From assembly GCA_036785705.1 (NCBI GenBank), contig JAWUZG010000032.1:16549501-16613500 (forward strand): a stretch of DNA of 64,000 nt, written 5' to 3'. Made by a program: the position numbers and the translations under genes. The notes under the pieces were generated by a model that was not told the origin of the DNA, made no database searches, and was given only the letters and a program-made list of their open reading frames with translations. This DNA is from Acanthornis magna. Taxonomy: Eukaryota > Chordata > Aves > Passeriformes > Acanthizidae. Positions within the stretch are counted from its first letter, which is position 1, and each line of letters begins with the position of its first letter. Of this stretch, positions 14,305 through 27,023 are shown in pieces.

Positions 14305-14697
14305 TTAGAATCATAGAATAGTTTGGGTTGGAAGGGACTTTAGAGATCATCCAGTTCCAACCCCCTGCCATGGGCACGGACATCTTTCACTAGACCAGGT
14401 TACTCAAAGCCCCATCCAACCTGGCCTTGAGCACTTCAGGGATGGGGTATCCACAGCTTCTCTGGGCAACATGCTCCAGTGCCTCACCAAGATCACAGTG
14501 AATAATTTTTTCCTACTATCTCATCTAAACTTGCCCACTTTCAGTTTAAAGCCATTCCCCATTGTTCTATCACTACAGACCCTTGTGAAAAGTCCCCCTC
14601 CAGATCTCCTGTAGGCTCCCTTCATGTACTGGGAGGCTGCAATAATGTCTCCCCTAAGTCTTTTCCAGACTGAATAATTCCAATTCTCTCCCAGTTA
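14305..14697 (-). mobile_element. CR1 LINE 3' fragment, about 390 bp
   Basis: The plus strand begins TTAGAATCATAGAATAGTTT, then GGGTTGGAAGGGAC, GATCATCCAGTTCC and AACCCCCTGCCATGGGCAC, the reverse complement of the well-known avian CR1 3' untranslated end. The 3' tail is therefore at the low coordinate and the element is in minus orientation, the same as RNGTT. Recognisable CR1 sequence continues through TCTCCTGTAGGCTCCCTTC to about 14697. It is a typical 5'-truncated copy with no coding capacity. Confidence 0.93.
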
Positions 14698-17600
14698 GGC
14701 ATGGAAAAGAAAATACTAGTGATACCCTGCTTTCAACCTTCATAAAACCTATCCCAAATATATATAGTTATTATATTTGGTACATCATTCTGATTAACTA
14801 TTTCTTTTTCTTTAGTTATTTTCCCTCGGAAACAGGAAAAAGACGGAAAGAGGGAGAAAGCTGACAAAATTAAATATTGTGGCTAGATTAATTGTAGAGA
14901 AGAAGTAATTAAAACTAAGGGAAAGAAGACATTACAACATTTGAACACACTCTCACTGGCTTCCATATGACATTTCCACAGTACTCTATTTTGCCTATAA
15001 ATTTTTATTTGAAATATACAGGACAAGAAAAGCCCAGACTTCATTGCCAGTACTTAGAAAACTGGACATGATACTGGCAACTGGAAAACCTGCCCCACTG
15101 GAAAGTTTTTCACACCTTCCACTTTGGCTGTGATTACTGACACATTTTTGAGAGATCTGAATATTAGCTTGAGACAGAAGTTGGGTTTAAGTCCATTTGG
15201 CAGTTCCTATGGGAATGACTGTCATAAACAGTGACCTGAAGGAGACAGTTTTTTTCTATTAAAACATAAGTTTCCATAGTGTAACCAGAAGATAAAAAGA
15301 TACTGCAGCTAAAAAGTGAGGGTTTTTAAAGGCTAAAATCATGAGAGGCAGAAAATTGTTTAACAAAGATACTGAGAAAAGCTCTTTAAGGAGACCTCCT
15401 AAGAACAAAAAGTTTGATTGTGGACTTTATTCTCACAATTGTATTTAAGGTTTGAAATATTTCAGTTATTTTCATTTACAACCCAACCTAAACTTTCAGG
15501 TCTGTCTTTGTATTTTTTCATAGCAAGTTTTATGGTTTGCTGAAAAAGTATCACATCAGGGTAAGCAAGTAAGAGTAAAACCCACAGACACAAACACCTG
15601 AAAAACATAAAAGATTTAGCAACATGGCAAGCTCTAAAGCTGCTCTTGGAGAACTACTCATCCTGTATCTCTCTCCCAGGAAAAACACTTAGTGCATCTC
15701 CCTCTGACAATTATGCTAGTGATAATGTGCCATTCAAAAAGTTTCTGGTGAGAAATGCTTCATGTTAAGGTATAAGAACACTTATATTTCAGGAATAAAA
15801 CAGGACATGACAGAATTTAATTAACTCCCTTTTGCTTTAATATAATACTCCAAGAAGCATTCTTTATTTTGGAAAATGTGGAAAAACAGACTACATTCAC
15901 TGTGATCCAGACTGCCCCCTGGGTTGGGAAAAGGAGGATCAAAATCAGAGATGTAAGGGTAAGAAAGAAATCAATGGGTTTTTTTTCACACAATCTAACC
16001 AGCAAGTAAAACAGTCAAGCTCCAAACTAATTACAACACCAGAGAATGCTCCCCAAGAACAAGTAGCCTATTAGATAAAAAAATAACAGCATGAAAATAG
16101 CAAAGACATCCCGGTCAGCATGTACTAATTATCACTCTTCAACAATAATTTAATTTTTGCATGCATCATAGCAAAGGAGACCTTTTTTTAAAAGGGATGC
16201 AAAAATGAACAGAAATGCTACTTTTCAGTTGCTGTGCACTTTACTGAAACACAAGAAGCAACAGTGAAGAAAGCACAAGTTAGCTGTCTGAAAGTTTATC
16301 AAAAAGGTAAGAAGATTTTCAAATTGTGCTGCTTGGAAGTACAAGTCAGGTTTTTAATGATGGATAAAACATGATCAATGGGGAAGGGGAATAAGGCAAG
16401 GAAGCCTTTGAAATGACAACCAGCTAATATGTCAATGCTGCTCCACAGACCCAAAAGCTTCTGCAGCATTGCTCCCTTATTATGTTGATTCTCCATCCTA
16501 CAAGCCACCATTTGTTGCTTTTCCTAGACTGTAGTGCTGCCCCTTTCAGAACTTCAGGATACTGAAAGGCATTACCTGGCCAGGCTGCCCTTGCTCTCAA
16601 TAACAGCACAACAAAAACCAAAGGAGGAAAAGAAAGCAAACTTCATGCACCTCTCCCAGAGAGAAAGCAGAAAGCAAAGCAAAGATACAACTGCGTGGAT
16701 GCTCCATATTTCATTTACCTGACAGCCCTGAGCCATGAAGGAATGAGGTGATATATTCAGATATTGAAAACATAACACACAGGAGGAGCACGAGGAAAAG
16801 CATTTGGATGTTTGTTAGATAAGTCTTCAGAAGAAATATTCAAAAGGGCGCAAGAACAAACACGCCCATAGCATCCTTACTTTTCAGAGTACTATTAGTA
16901 ACAAAAGCATTTAAAATTTGTATTTTCAGGTGATACCATTTGAAAAAGAACCTCAAAATTAAAATTAAGAGCAGAAAGGTGATGGGCAGCCAGGTGCATT
17001 TTTAAACAGAAGAGATGCAATTAAACACTTGCATCTCTGAACTGTGCCCTCAAAACTTTCACAGTACACCTTTAAGATAAGGTTAATAGGCTAAGTGAGA
17101 GACAGCATGGACTGTGAGCCTCACATTGCTTTAAAATAAGGTTTGTAACAGAAAAGTCAGACATGGTAATATTTTACAGGGATTTAAAACAAACAGTTTT
17201 CATGCATTAATTCAATGAGCACATTGGCTGTGGGCAGGATTTACAACCAGCATATCTGTTTACCATGACAAATTTTATCTAATAGCAACAGCATTGCTAC
17301 GCATAATGACAACGAAAGAAATCTTGATCTTAATTCAATGCACAGAGTATTCGGAAATTTAATCAAAATTCTATCTCCTTTCTAAGCATTTAAATAATTA
17401 CGCTTTTTCAAGCATTCAGTCTATTCTTACCATTGCAATCTGGTCTCACAAAAACTTGGCTAGACTTTAAAATTTAAAGGCCAGGGTTAGAAAGGAAAAG
17501 GAAAGTAGTTCTCATTTTCAGCATCTTTGCTAAGAATGCATTAATTAGATCCTACACCATGCCAGTTTTTATTACTTAACTAAGGAAAAAAAAACAGTTG

Positions 17601-17820
17601 CTTAAGTTTAGTGTCCATACATCTACAAGTAGATACTGAATATTATTTAAGAAAAAGCTACTCAAAACAAGGTTTTTCAGGAAGAGCTGCCTCCAAGATG
17701 ACTGGAGAATGAAGACACATTCTTTTGTGGACTGTTTCAAATGAAAAGGGATTAGGATTTACCTGCATTTGCTTCTGCGGCTATTAATTATTCTACTCTC
17801 AGATTCCTCTGTTACATTAG

Positions 17821-17858
17821 AATTATCCACCAAATTATCCAAATTATCCACCAAATTA
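17821..17858 (+). repeat. Short tandem duplication of an ATTATCC(A) unit
   Basis: The heptamer ATTATCC or its variant recurs with interposed ACCAA, giving AATTATCCACCAAATTATCC directly followed by a near copy. About 38 bp; a minor tandem slippage product. Confidence 0.7.
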
Positions 17859-18534
17859 GAAATTGTAGCTATACAGCTGCAGTTACTATAATAATGAACT
17901 CAACTACATACAGACACACATCAAGAAGCTGAAAAGCAACATGCGCTGCAGGGATTTCGCTGTGTACTCATTAAGACTAAACACCGTAAGGAATGTTGGG
18001 TACTATTAGCCTTTTATGTTCAGAGGGATATGAAAAATCCAGATTTCTTGTGTGTGGAGCTCACAAAGGTCGAAAGGCAGGCTTATTTCACTAGGATACA
18101 GCTTCATTTCTATGAATTTGATTTTAGCAGGTGAGATGAAAGCAGTGAGACAGCAATGTCATATTTTGAGTTGCTATTAATAACAATCAATGTCTTGCTT
18201 CAGACTGAAGAAAATTACAATAATTTTTTTTTAATCTCCTGAAGAATCATTTGTTTTTCTTGACACAAACATATCTTGCAACAAAATGGGATGTGTAACA
18301 AGCTTCCAGAAACCAGATGTCACAGAAACAGTAACTAAAAGAAATAGTCAAAGGATTCCATCATTCCATCGGCATCCCTGAAGACAGGCTTTTGCAGCAG
18401 CTATACATGATAAGCATCAGAATTCAATACAAAACTTATCATGGAAAGAGACAACCAAGATAATTGACATGTTTTGCTTAAGAACTCCAGTACAGGTTTC
18501 TCCCAATCACTGAAACTCAATTTTTATGTTTCCT

Positions 18535-18577
18535 TCCTCCTAAGACTTTCCTGTATCCTCCTAAGACTTTTCCTATA
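18535..18577 (+). repeat. Two-copy tandem repeat, 21-22 bp unit
   Basis: Two adjacent copies both start TCCTCCTAAGACTTT. They end CCTGTA (18535-18555) and TCCTATA (18556-18577). This is a recent local duplication with few differences. Confidence 0.75.
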
Positions 18578-20521
18578 TAGACATGTAGAGCCAAACACAC
18601 ACTATGTCAATCAGTCTATTCTCTTAGTGTCCTTTGGTTCTTTCTAGAATGCTACTATAGTTTAGTCCTGATACGCTACAGCAAAATCAAAAGGTAAGTA
18701 ACAAGAAGCCTCACTCATAACAACGTGGATTAAAATCTGTGAGAGGTAGGTCCTCGCCCACTCACTTTCTCTGCACTGTGAATGCAATACTTCAGAATGA
18801 ATATTCCGACAAAGCCAGATAACTTTGCAATGCTTAGCTAGCAAAATAGGTCAAGCATTTGAGAATAAGCTCAGTTAAAAATATCTTAGTTCATGAGACT
18901 GTCAAAAACATGAGGTTTGCCTGAGCAAAGGGGTCCATCAGTGGGGTTTGTATGTGCATTTCCCTGGCTGCAAAGTTACATCTCCGAAAGCAGAGCATGC
19001 CCAGTCACTGTGGAGAGTGAGACGGGACATGCTCCAAATCTTGTAACTCTCATGATGGACAGCAAGTACAGTAACTCCATCATTCACCTTTGAGACTCAA
19101 CTACTTTCCAGATCAAAACAAACAGTGCCAAATTCCAGAACAGCATCTTCTGGGGAATTTTTGGAGTGGGGGGTTGTTTGTTTGGAAGCTGGGGAGGAGT
19201 GTTCTAGTTTTGAAAAGGATCAGTGCTTTGTGTAATTATTTTATTTGAAGATCAGCTAAAAAGATGAACAAAAAAAATGTAACTTACTTAAAACTTAAAT
19301 AGGAACTTACTCTTTCTCGTCATTTACAATTTACATTACATTTACCTCTCTTGGTGATAAAATTCTGTTGATCATTTCTTGCCAAGCCAAACATCCTTGG
19401 GTGCCCATTTTTATAATTAAGCTTCTAAAATTAACCTAAAACAGCTGTGCATTTTAATCTTTGTAGTAGGGCCATTGCTAATGACTTCTTGCAGCTAAAG
19501 CCCTGCTTGTACTCACACTGATAACATTATCTTAATTTGTCCTTGACTTAAAAAAATATTACATAGTAACTAGGTCCTCTCCCTCATTCCCAGTGTATTT
19601 TAAAACAACAAACAAAATCAAACAAGCTTTAAAGCACTGTTCACAAGCAGATTTCTCCTCAACACTGACAATCCTCTGGAACCCCACTGATCATTTTTCT
19701 TGTTTGCCAAGAGGGATTCATCATGTTAAGTCTGGGTACTTCACTACAAATGAGGGTTTCCACTCCTTCCACCACAAAAACCAAGTTTAACCAAAATAAT
19801 TACGGCTTTTGAAAACTTATTTTGCTAGTATATGCACATCCCAAACTGAGTGACTGTACACTTCTTACTGTACATGTATACAGCAAAGGAAGCCTAACAG
19901 CAGTGAACAACAGGTTAGACACAAAGGGAGAGCAGACACAAGGTGAGACATGAAGGTAAATAAACATTGAACCACAGGTAGAGCAACAGGTAAGAAAATG
20001 TAAAGGAGAAATGAGGACTCAAGGGTGGTTATAGAAGACTGCATTTTTCAGAAGACTATATGGAATTCTTGCTTAGGGAAAAGTCTTAATTGTAGGAGGG
20101 ATCCAGGAAACTAACACCTACTTTTCAGAAAAGGTTAGAGAAAGGATGTCCAGATACAGAATTAAAATGTGTTAACAAAAAGCTTCCAGTCCTAATCTAA
20201 CACATCTTCCCCACAAATTACTACTTTGAAAAGCAGCTGTCCTAAGTCACAGTATGACTACACTTCCAAGAATACCAAAGTAATTTCTGGTGACTGGTAC
20301 CATGCCTACACTTGCAATTCCCACTTACACTGAGTGACTGAGCTGAGTAGTATCTTACTCAAGATTGGAGGAGTCAATTGTAGAAAGACTGAAATGCCCT
20401 GTGGTTTACTAATACTGGTTTTGTCCTGTTAGGAGCACTGAAACAATAATTTCGTTCTTCTACAAGCATTCACAGATACTAGCGTTTTCTCCATGGGCTG
20501 CTGTGACTAAATTTAACCCAT

Positions 20522-21107
20522 TGTTGTGGTTTAACTACAGTAGATGCTAAGCTTTCCACAGCTACCCACTCCCCCTAGAATAACATGGGGGAAGCGAATC
20601 AAAAGGGTAAAAATGAGAAAACTCAAGGTTTGAGATAGAGTTTCAAAGCGAAAGCAAAAGCTGCACATGCAAAGAAGGCAAAATAAGGAATTCATTGACC
20701 ACTTCCCACGGGCAGGCAGGTGTTCAGCCATGCCTATTTCAGCAGGGCTCCATCACACACAGTACTGACTTGGGAAGAAAAAATGCCACCACTACAAAAT
20801 CCTTCTTCCCCCAGCTTTATATGAGCAGCCATGACATCATACGGCACGGAATGTCCCTTTGCTCAGTTGCAGTCAGCCTCCCTGCCTGTGTCCCCTTCCC
20901 AACTCCTTGTGCACCCCAAGCCTGCTCATTGGTGCAGTAGGGTGAGAAATAGAAAAGAGCTTGAGGCTGTGCAAGCGCTGCTCAGCAATAACAAAATACA
21001 TCCTTGTGTTACCAGCACTGCTCTGTGCTGATTTGCAAACCAAAACACAATAACATATGAGCTACTATTAAGAAAACAACAAAAAAATAATGTAAAAGAC
21101 ACCAGCA
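20522..21107 (-). mobile_element. Solo LTR of an avian endogenous retrovirus, minus orientation
   Basis: About 586 bp, starting TGTTGTGGTTTAACTACAG on the plus strand and ending near ACCAGCA. Read on the minus strand this is the same LTR type as the copy at 57222-57820: both carry the block CTTCCCAAGTCA, the CCTGCC-plus-GTGGGAAG block, and CTCCTTGTGCACCCC or its counterpart. A TATAAA box lies on the minus strand at 20821-20816. No internal gag-pol sequence is attached, so it is a solo LTR. The flanking 5-mers do not match, so no target duplication is visible and the copy is likely old. It carries no genes. Confidence 0.82.
20816..20821 (-). promoter_or_regulatory. TATA box of the 20522-21107 LTR
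   Basis: TATAAA on the minus strand within CTCATATAAAGCTGGG, at the position in the LTR where the copy at 57222 has CTCAGTATATAATGC. In intact elements of this type it would set the U3/R boundary. Whether it still drives transcription is unknown; it points in the same direction as RNGTT. Confidence 0.5.
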
Positions 21108-21291
21108 AGAGCCCTTTGGTGATATTTAAATCTTTACCACATTTGAAAGCTGGTTTACAGAAAACAGGCTTCTTATTTTCAGAACTGTTTAACAGCTCTT
21201 TCTTGTGATCACAAAGACTTTATTCCTAATCTCTATTTTCCTTTTCCACAACTTCTACAACGTATTTCCTGATTATACATTTTCCCTATAG

Positions 21292-21408
21292 CCTGTGCCA
21301 CCAGGAGATCCTGCTGTTGAGGACTTAGGAGAGGACCAGTTGCCTGGTTTCAAACAGAAATTTGAGAAGGAGGTGACAGAACAGCCTAACAAGTACTGTG
21401 AAGCTCTG
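21292..21408 (+). other. Exon-like open segment antisense to RNGTT (unidentified)
   Basis: A compact 117-nt segment (39 codons) bounded by an acceptor-like TTTTCCCTATAG and a donor-like CTCTG|GTAACA on the plus strand. The open frame reads PVPPGDPAVEDLGEDQLPGF, then KQKFEKEVTE and QPNKYCEAL. If not spliced it stays open to a TAA at 21433-21435. An in-frame TAG lies immediately upstream, so it could only be coding as an internal exon or a gene fragment. Composition is clearly richer in GC and in GAG, CTG and GAC codons than the surrounding AT-rich intron. I do not recognise the protein. It could be an exon of an antisense or nested transcript, a decayed retrocopy, a fragment of an unknown transposon gene, or chance. 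Confidence 0.3.
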
Positions 21409-21747
21409 GTAACAAATACACCACTTACAGGCTAACTCCTCCATCCTCTCTTGATTTCACTGCCTAAATAGTTCAAACATGCTCTAGAAATGGGAAACTT
21501 TCCAAAAGTGTCTAGCAGACTATTTCAAATGGCCATTTTTTTTTCTTGAGCAAGTGGAAAAAAATCAATATGTATTGCAAGGCTGCTTTCAATCTTAATT
21601 CTGATGCATTGCTTGCTATCAAAATGCAAAACACTCAAACACTTTCGGTGTTTAAATTTACTCTGAAGCTCTTACTTATAAAAATAAGATTAAAACTGAA
21701 GTACAAATTAATAACTAACGATAAGCAATAAAATTGAAAGTACTCAC

Positions 21748-21819
21748 ATTAAACTTAATAATGTCATATATCAAGTACCGAGGGACAACCTGTCCATTAA
21801 CCTTGTCGATGATCATTTC
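21748..21819 (-). CDS. RNGTT: RNGTT coding exon H: guanylyltransferase motifs III and IIIa
   Basis: A 72-nt exon of exactly 24 codons, phase 0 on both sides, with acceptor CTTTTCTTTTAAG and donor GTGAGT. It reads [20 protein letters not shown] followed by IKFN. EMIID completes motif III begun in exon G, and RYLIYDII corresponds to motif IIIa of capping guanylyltransferases. Differences from remembered human are lysine for arginine in DKVNG and QVVPR for QAVPR. Because it is symmetric (72 nt, phase 0-0), skipping it would keep the frame but remove essential motifs. It sits only about 340 bp from a plus-strand exon-like segment at 21292-21408. Confidence 0.96.
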
Positions 21820-24486
21820 CTTAAAAGAAAAGAGAAAACATTGGCATTTATGTCATAAATATAGAAGAAGAATGCCAGTACACTTATACTTAGTGCATAT
21901 ACCATGCAAACACTGGTCATGTCTTTATTGCAAAAAACATTTTACAACAGGTCAAGATTATAAAAATATTATTGTGGCCTTAAAGTTCTCTCGTGAAATA
22001 TTCAATCGAGCACCAGGAAGCTGTACTACAGCTCCCCATTCAGATTTGCAACATTTATACATTAGTTTCCCCACAGCTTTCAAAATCTTGAGTGAATAAC
22101 GAGTTTTTAGAAATCTCAGTGAGATCTGCAATCCAAAGTCAACCAAGCACTACTGGAAATCTTACCCACAGTCAGAAGTACAAGAGCAAGGATGTAAAGA
22201 ACAAGTATTCACATTCATTTTCTACGCTCAGGTTGGATCTTTTCATTCTAACAGCATCCTAGGCAGCAGTGAGAGCTGCAATTTACTTAAATGTTCCACT
22301 GTGACTAAACAGTATGGCTCCTTCATACAGAAATATCACAGACACTCTCTGCATCACATGAAGTCAAGTTACCATTCAATATGTACTGGCAAATTACATT
22401 GAAAACAGGTCAGGTAGGGAAAGAATATTGATGATCAACATCCAAACACAGAAGCATTTCCTGAATTTAATGATACATACAAAAATACATGTGCCTTGCA
22501 TGGTGGTGCTTACAGCTGTAACTCAGGCTTTCTATGACAGGAATTAGACATAGTATATAGAGTATGATGAACTAACAAGGATGATTGAAAATGGTAACAA
22601 CCAACCACAGGTAGATCTTATCCAGAGACAACACTGAAATAGTCATTTCTCTAAATGCAATCCATCTTCTTCCATACCTCCCTCCCCCACCTGATTCTTG
22701 GCTAATAAGTTGTATCAGCTAGGGATTTTTTCTAAAAATTCAAAGTTAAAATTCAAAATTCACACAAACAAGATAAAACAATTGAAAACCATGAAAACAG
22801 TTCACTATGACATGATGAAAAAATCAGAAGCCCAAGAACTATTATAAAAAAGAACATTACATCAACTCAAATTAATTTTGTTCCGGTAATGTCTTGCTAT
22901 GTTAATAGCATTTTTATGTCTTACAACCTTTTAATTTTTCTAAGAATCCATAAATGGTACAAAATAAACCCAAAAAAGTCTGATTGACTCATGTAAGACT
23001 AATTTCCAGTCTGTAAAACAATAAAAAGATTCTTGAACTGTACCTAGCATTTAACCACAATTTGCTTTGATAAATAAGCAAGCAGTTCAGCTGTAAAAAT
23101 ATAGATTAGTTTTAAAACAAACAAAAAGCTTGAAGCATTTAAAACTAAACTAGAAGACATGAACATGCTATCAAAAACTACTGGGAAATCTAAGTTGCCT
23201 ACGTAATATTTTGGAATCTCATCTTCTGTGAACACAACACTGAGATGGAGATTGGGATTTCAAAGTCATGTGCAGCATTCACAGGTGTTGTGAATGATGA
23301 CCTGAGTTGAGCTTACACATTCTTCCACATAATTTAAAAAAAAATAGAAATCAAAAAACATTAATCCAATGAGTGAAAACTATTCCTTTGTAATGTTACA
23401 ACATCGACTCTTATCTCTAAAAATTTGGTCACAGGTGCTTGCTAAATAACGTGCAAAAAATGTCTACATAGAAGCGATGTAACAAAATGCCATTCCGTTA
23501 ATTTCCAATATTTAGGTAGGACAGTGGTAAGCTCTCAAAGGAACAGCAGACCCAATGCTGCAAAGCCTTCTTTGACAATAAATTTTATAACTAACTACAA
23601 GAATAGATGGGTACAACTCAAGAGACAGAAGGCATGATATGCAAACTTGGAAGACTAGGTAGACATAATGCAGGGGGGGAAAATCCCAGGATAAAAAACC
23701 CCACCTGGAATTCCTGATAGTAATCAGGCAAGAAAAAAAACAATGTAACAGTGAAACAAAAGAATGCCATTGTATTTCTTTAATTTTCAGTTGAAGTGGC
23801 AGCTGAAACAACTTTTTGAAACACATTTAATTGAGCATGTATTTAGGGTTTAAGGACTCACTTTCTTAGCATGCATATTCAGAGCCTGAGCTTTGATGCA
23901 AAGCAAGCATTTGTATGCAAAACCCTGAAAATACTTCAATGCCTGGTATTACAAGATTTTATGCCCGTTTTGAAAATCTGAATCTCTGGATATTCAGTTT
24001 AAGAAGAATTATAAAATACATCCAAAAGGACCAGGAACTGTTTTTAATCCTTTGAAATGTTCATTTTTAACTTTTTCTCTACTTCAGACATGTAAACATT
24101 TTTATTCTACTACTGATCAAACAAGCCTTTTTCCTCATCTCCTCACTTCTTTTCTTCCTCCCCTGCCTCCTGTTCTCTTTGACATCCTGACTGAAATCCC
24201 AGCTACCAGAGAAAAAAACAATAGCACAATATGCCTTAGAAGATGAGATGACAAATTCCTGCACTGCTCATCTCCATCATGACAACAACATTCCCTGCTC
24301 CATTAGTTACGCCAATACAACTGTCGTAAGGCAAAAGCTGTAAAGTGAGCATAAGAATGGTTCAGATTAGAAATGCTCTAAAACATCATTATTTTATAGT
24401 CTGATTTCAGAATCTTCCTTGAAATTATCAGAATTGAAAAACACCCCAAGGAACAGACCCCAGAGGCAAGTTCAGAGAAGATGGGA

Positions 24487-24529
24487 AAATTTGAGAAATG
24501 TATTTGAGAATTGAGAATTTGAGAAATGA
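24487..24529 (+). repeat. TTTGAGAA-rich tandem tract
   Basis: Four copies of (T)TTGAGAA or TTGAGAAT within about 43 bp, including two TTTGAGAAATG. A small degenerate tandem repeat. Confidence 0.65.
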
Positions 24530-26672
24530 TGACAATTAAACTCACTCGTTCTGACCTAATAACCTGATACTCTCAGATTACATTTAAAGCTAGTTTTTAG
24601 ATAACTAAAAACTTAAACCCAAATCCACTCACATGACCTGTTATATAGCATGAAAGTATCCATAAGGGACACTTGCATCCATGCAGTTCCTTTGATAGAC
24701 TCCACGCAGATTTACAGCCAGTATTATGTGTTTTAAAGGGTTACCTCTGCTAGTCAATATGACCTTTAGCACTTGTCCATTAGCTGCTGGTTTAGGTATC
24801 CACTTAACCCATGGGCCTGCAGAACAAGGTCCAAATATCAATTAATCCAATGTAACCTGGCAACACCATGCTGGTGTTACTCTCCTTAATCTTCTGGTGT
24901 TGCAAAGCACAGTTGTACAGTATATTAGACCTGCAACAGTGCTAAGAGCTTTTTGTTCTTCTCTCTTTTGTTCTTGTTTCTGGACAAGTGCCAGAAGAAC
25001 AATGCTGGACTGAGAGCTCATGGACTTTTTTCCTTGAATCACATCTCTAGTAAGTAACTTGGACTTAAAATAATCAAAACTTTAATCACAAAGCAAAGGA
25101 TCCAAGCCACTTGCAGAATGTATTTTTTTGTTGACATTGAGTATGGAATCAGATCTAATAATACATCTATTTGTTGTTCCTTTTCCTCTTGTGTCTTGTA
25201 TTAATCCTTTATCCATTTCCCTTTAACACAATTCTATTCACTGCTGTATTTCAGGAATGAAAATAGCTTTTGTTTCTTGCCTTTTTTCTTCAATCAATTT
25301 TGCATAAATCTATGTGGCACCAGCTTTTGCAAACTCAAAAAGTTTTAAGTTCTACAACTTCTGAGACAGCTTACAAATAGTTAAGGTCTCTACTGATACA
25401 AAAACATAAATAAATATCTCTCTCTCCACTTACAGAGTTCCTGGACCTCTTAAGTTTTCAAGTGTGAACAATATTTTATATAAAAATAAAATAGATTAAA
25501 AATTGTATTAAAATTGAAAAATTTATTTCAAGCCTAAGAACGCCTCTGCATTTTCTACTCAACTGTTCCAAAGCTAAGCAGAATGCCAAGCTCCTGAAAA
25601 TAGCTTTTTAGTTTTTTTGCATGACAGCCAAAACATTTGAACAAAACTCTACGCATTCCTTCAGACAGCACTATGGATGCAAAACACTTGGCTTCTAAAG
25701 GAATAAGTCATATTATACTAGTCACCTGTAGGTAAAATTCAAATTAACTTTAATGAGCTTTGTAGAAAACTTTCTTCCATGACAAGAGAACAATTGCAAC
25801 TGAAGAGCTGGAGATGAGCACAGAGTGTTGCAGGAGATCTGTCATCACCCAAGATGTAACTGATCGCATCAGAACTGTTTGCATGTAATTTCAGCCTGAA
25901 GTGAACCACAAATGCATCTGAAATTCTCAAAGACAACCACATGAAAGGCTTACACCAGAAGCCTTAAAGGAAGTTAATAGTTCCCTGAATGCATGGAAAT
26001 TGCCTTTATGAAAGTTTCATGCAGACTGTCATTCTAAATGATGTTGGGGGAATTATCTAATCTTTTGTTTTCTTAAAACCAGTAGTTGTTTTGCCACATG
26101 GAACTGATATTTCTGTTTTCTTTCCTTCTTTCTTATAAATTTAAGAATATTGTACAGCAATGCCAACTGGGCCACCTCATTCTATACTTTCATTCCCTGA
26201 TAGAGAGAAAGCGACTTCAAGGAGAGTAAGTAACTACTTCAGCCTGTAATTAAAGAATTAACTTCAACAGCCCTTAAAGCACTAATTAGCAAAATATGCT
26301 AATACAGAAAAAGCCAACTTCTTCCCATGGATTTCAAAAATAAAATAAAGTCAATCATGCATATATCTAGAGTAAAGGATCATTCATGGAAATCGTCATT
26401 TGGCACCAACATTAAACAAATATTCAATTACAAAGTTAACCTGTTCTGATGCTTCAAATAATAGGCAAATCTTATCCTCAAACCTGTTAAAGGAATTTCA
26501 ATTGAAACAAAAATTCCATCAACAGCTTTTTATTTAACTGACCATACTAAAATAAATGTAGAAATCTGTACTATGAAAAGTATTTATCCATTGAAAGGTT
26601 TTAGTTTTATCTCAGGGTACTTCATTCAATCAATACTTGTTCACTTAATGTCATTTTGCTTTTCACTTCATT

Positions 26673-26687
26673 AAAAAAAAAAAAAAA
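26673..26687 (+). repeat. Poly(A) run, 15 bases
   Basis: Fifteen consecutive A after TTCACTTCATT. No retrocopy is recognisable upstream of it, so it is taken as a simple homopolymer. Confidence 0.85.
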
Positions 26688-26998
26688 GAAGCGTGGAAGG
26701 AAAAAATCACAGTAAGACTGATTTTATGCAAGTAAAGTGAAACACCAAAACGCACTATAACAGTCAAACTTTTATAGAACAACAAATACAGCAAAGTTAT
26801 AATTCATGCCCTGAGTACCTGAGAGAACTTCAGTTATTCTTAAGAGACTAACTATAAATCTGGGGAACATAGCACACTAGATCAGAGACCTTCTTCCATG
26901 CCCCACAGCCATATTATGCATGTATCTCAATATCCCTGTCCTCCACCATGAACATATCAGCCACCTTTACTAAAACACCTGCTTTGAAATAAAAAGAA

Positions 26999-27023
26999 TA
27001 ATTAAATAAATAAATAAATAAAA
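26999..27023 (+). repeat. (TAAA)n microsatellite
   Basis: Five to six TAAA units preceded by AATAATTAAATAAATAAATA. A simple repeat within the intron. Confidence 0.85.

Larger units (their letters stand above)
7555..21747 (-). other. RNGTT: RNGTT intron between exons H and I, 14.2 kb
   Basis: Intron flanked by GT at 21747-21746 and AG at 7556-7555 on the minus strand. It holds a (TTTC)n tract near 9446, a CR1 fragment at 14305-14697, small tandem duplications near 17821 and 18535, an LTR at 20522-21107, and an exon-like plus-strand segment at 21292-21408. The remainder is unique-looking AT-rich DNA; the block at about 8200-8330 is high-complexity and may be a constrained element, though that cannot be judged from one sequence. 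No further RNGTT exon is expected here because exons H and I join in phase with conserved residues. Confidence 0.85.
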
